From the NCBI GenBank assembly GCA_048498135.1, contig JBEHYO010000023.1, positions 1-41,492 of the forward strand: DNA of 41,492 bases, given 5' to 3'. The DNA is from Dokdonella_A sp937902695. Its GTDB lineage: Bacteria; Pseudomonadota; Gammaproteobacteria; Xanthomonadales; Rhodanobacteraceae. The position numbers and the translations under genes are program-made. Numbering within the stretch: position 1 is the first letter of the stretch; each line of letters begins with the position of its first letter. The notes below the pieces were generated by a model, which did not search any database, had not been told where the DNA came from, and saw nothing but the letters and a program-made list of their open reading frames with translations. Shown here in pieces: positions 40,649 through 41,492 of this stretch.

Positions 40649-41492
40649 CTACTCGATCGGCTGATCGAGCATCAGCTCCCGCACATACCGCACCGGCGGC
40701 GAGCCGAACGACAGCACCTTGTCGTGATATGCCTTGAGGTCGAACGTGTCGCCCTCGCGTTTCTCGACCTCCTTGCGCAGGTCCATGTGCTCCTGCCATC
40801 CGACGAAATACGTCGGCAGCTGCGCCGAGGTCAGCCGCGCGCGCGTCCACTTGCCCGCCGCCTCGCGCTCTTCCTGGAACGTCTTCTCGGTCATGAGCTT
40901 CATCGCATCGGCCTCGCTCATCCCGTCGACGTGGATCGCCTGGTCGAGGATCGCGTTCGCGATCGAGCGGAGGTCCCACTTGAGATGCACGAGGTGATAG
41001 AGCGGATCGTCGTCCAGATAGCCCGAATCGGCCATGACCTTCTCGGCGTACACGGCCCAGCCTTCGACGAAAGCGCCCGACGACAGCACCGCGCGCAGCA
41101 CCGACGGATACTTGTTCGAATGCCAGAGCTGCACGTAGTGGCCCGGCATCGCCTCGTGGATCGTGAGCTCGTTGATCGAGCGCGTGTTGTATTCGCGCAG
41201 GAACGAGTCGACCTGTTTCGTCGTCCAGTCGTCCGGAATCGGCGAGACCGCATAGAACGTGTCGAGATTCTTGTCGAGCGGACCGGGTGAATCGCAGTAC
41301 GCGAGCGCGACGCCGCGCTGGAACTCCGGCATCGGAATGAGCTTGACCGGCGAGTCCGGCAGCGTGATCAGGTTCTTCGCGCGCACGAAATCAGTGGCCT
41401 TCGCGAGCGCGGCCTCGGCCGTCGACATGACCTTGTCGCGCGCGGGATGCTCCGCATAGGCAAGCTCGAGCGCGGCCTGGATCGCCTTCTGC
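40649..41492 (-). CDS. DUF885-family metallopeptidase-like protein (partial)
   Basis: The reading frame runs off the right edge; the 5' end lies beyond 41492. The visible 280 residues carry the HEAMPGHYVQLW motif (HExxH-like zinc site) and SGAFVEGWAVYAEKVMADSG. The tail ends PVRYVRELMLDQPIE. DUF885 proteins are usually around 550-620 residues and often exported; the N-terminal signal would lie outside the window. A peptidase activity is suggested by the motif, but substrates are unknown. It is convergent with the DUF4399 gene and separated from it by the REP element. Confidence 0.83.
   Translation of the reverse strand, partial: QKAIQAALELAYAEHPARDKVMSTAEAALAKATDFVRAKNLITLPDSPVKLIPMPEFQRGVALAYCDSPGPLDKNLDTFYAVSPIPDDWTTKQVDSFLREYNTRSINELTIHEAMPGHYVQLWHSNKYPSVLRAVLSSGAFVEGWAVYAEKVMADSGYLDDDPLYHLVHLKWDLRSIANAILDQAIHVDGMSEADAMKLMTEKTFQEEREAAGKWTRARLTSAQLPTYFVGWQEHMDLRKEVEKREGDTFDLKAYHDKVLSFGSPPVRYVRELMLDQPIE

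Noticed and set aside
1..41492. CRISPR arrays, tRNA or rRNA genes
   Set aside because: No regularly spaced direct repeats and no cloverleaf or rRNA-like sequence noticed on either strand by reading.

Overview
The window looks like a chromosomal segment of a high-GC gammaproteobacterium, most likely of the Lysobacterales (Xanthomonadales). The clues are a beta-helix surface protein ending in the residues IFANGFD, a pseudo-receiver protein of a type I associate with that order, a cytochrome c4-type protein, and FNR-type (TTGAT-N4-ATCAA) regulatory boxes. The genus cannot be fixed from sequence alone.

Left part (about 1 to 13.4 kb), accessory. After 600 bp without a recognisable gene come two broken mobile-element genes lying head to head: the C-terminal half of a large serine recombinase, and an IS3-type transposase that is 5'-truncated and frameshifted. 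Next is a leftward three-gene operon. Its first gene encodes a cyclic-nucleotide-binding/patatin-like phospholipase. The second encodes a 2.8-kilo-residue highly reducing type I polyketide synthase whose C-terminus is fused to a PlsC-type glycerophosphate acyltransferase. The third encodes a luciferase-like flavin monooxygenase. The genes overlap. In two 60-base lines counted by hand the PKS is about 53-55% GC, against 67-70% in two lines of the right-hand region, which fits horizontal acquisition. I infer that the operon makes a methyl-branched or reduced polyketide acyl chain and places it directly onto a glycerophospholipid.

Middle part (about 14 to 34.4 kb), a stress and low-oxygen island. 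It carries two c-type cytochromes, a triple-BON protein, two universal stress proteins, an MgtA-like P-type ATPase with a CBS-domain protein, an AMP-phosphorylase-type nucleoside phosphorylase with a PRPP synthetase, an L,D-transpeptidase with a GNAT acetyltransferase, a PhaB-type acetoacetyl-CoA reductase, a YqjD/YqjE/YqjK-like trio, an erythromycin-esterase-family protein, an RMD1/DUF155-like membrane protein, a phosphoribosyltransferase-hydrolase fusion, an Hsp20, a host-attachment-family protein and a beta-CASP metallo-beta-lactamase RNase. Eleven TTGAY-N4-RTCAN boxes lie between these genes and nowhere else that I found in the window. Several have a TAGnnT-like -10 element exactly 21-22 bp downstream, the spacing of class II FNR/CRP promoters. 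The gene content strikingly parallels the mycobacterial DosR dormancy regulon, but with FNR-type control.

Right part (about 34.4 to 41.5 kb), ordinary chromosome. It holds a DUF4239 membrane protein, a secreted beta-helix protein, a pseudo-receiver protein, an Atm1/MsbA-like ABC exporter, a DUF4399 periplasmic protein, a REP-type inverted-repeat element, and a DUF885 metallopeptidase-like protein that runs off the right edge.
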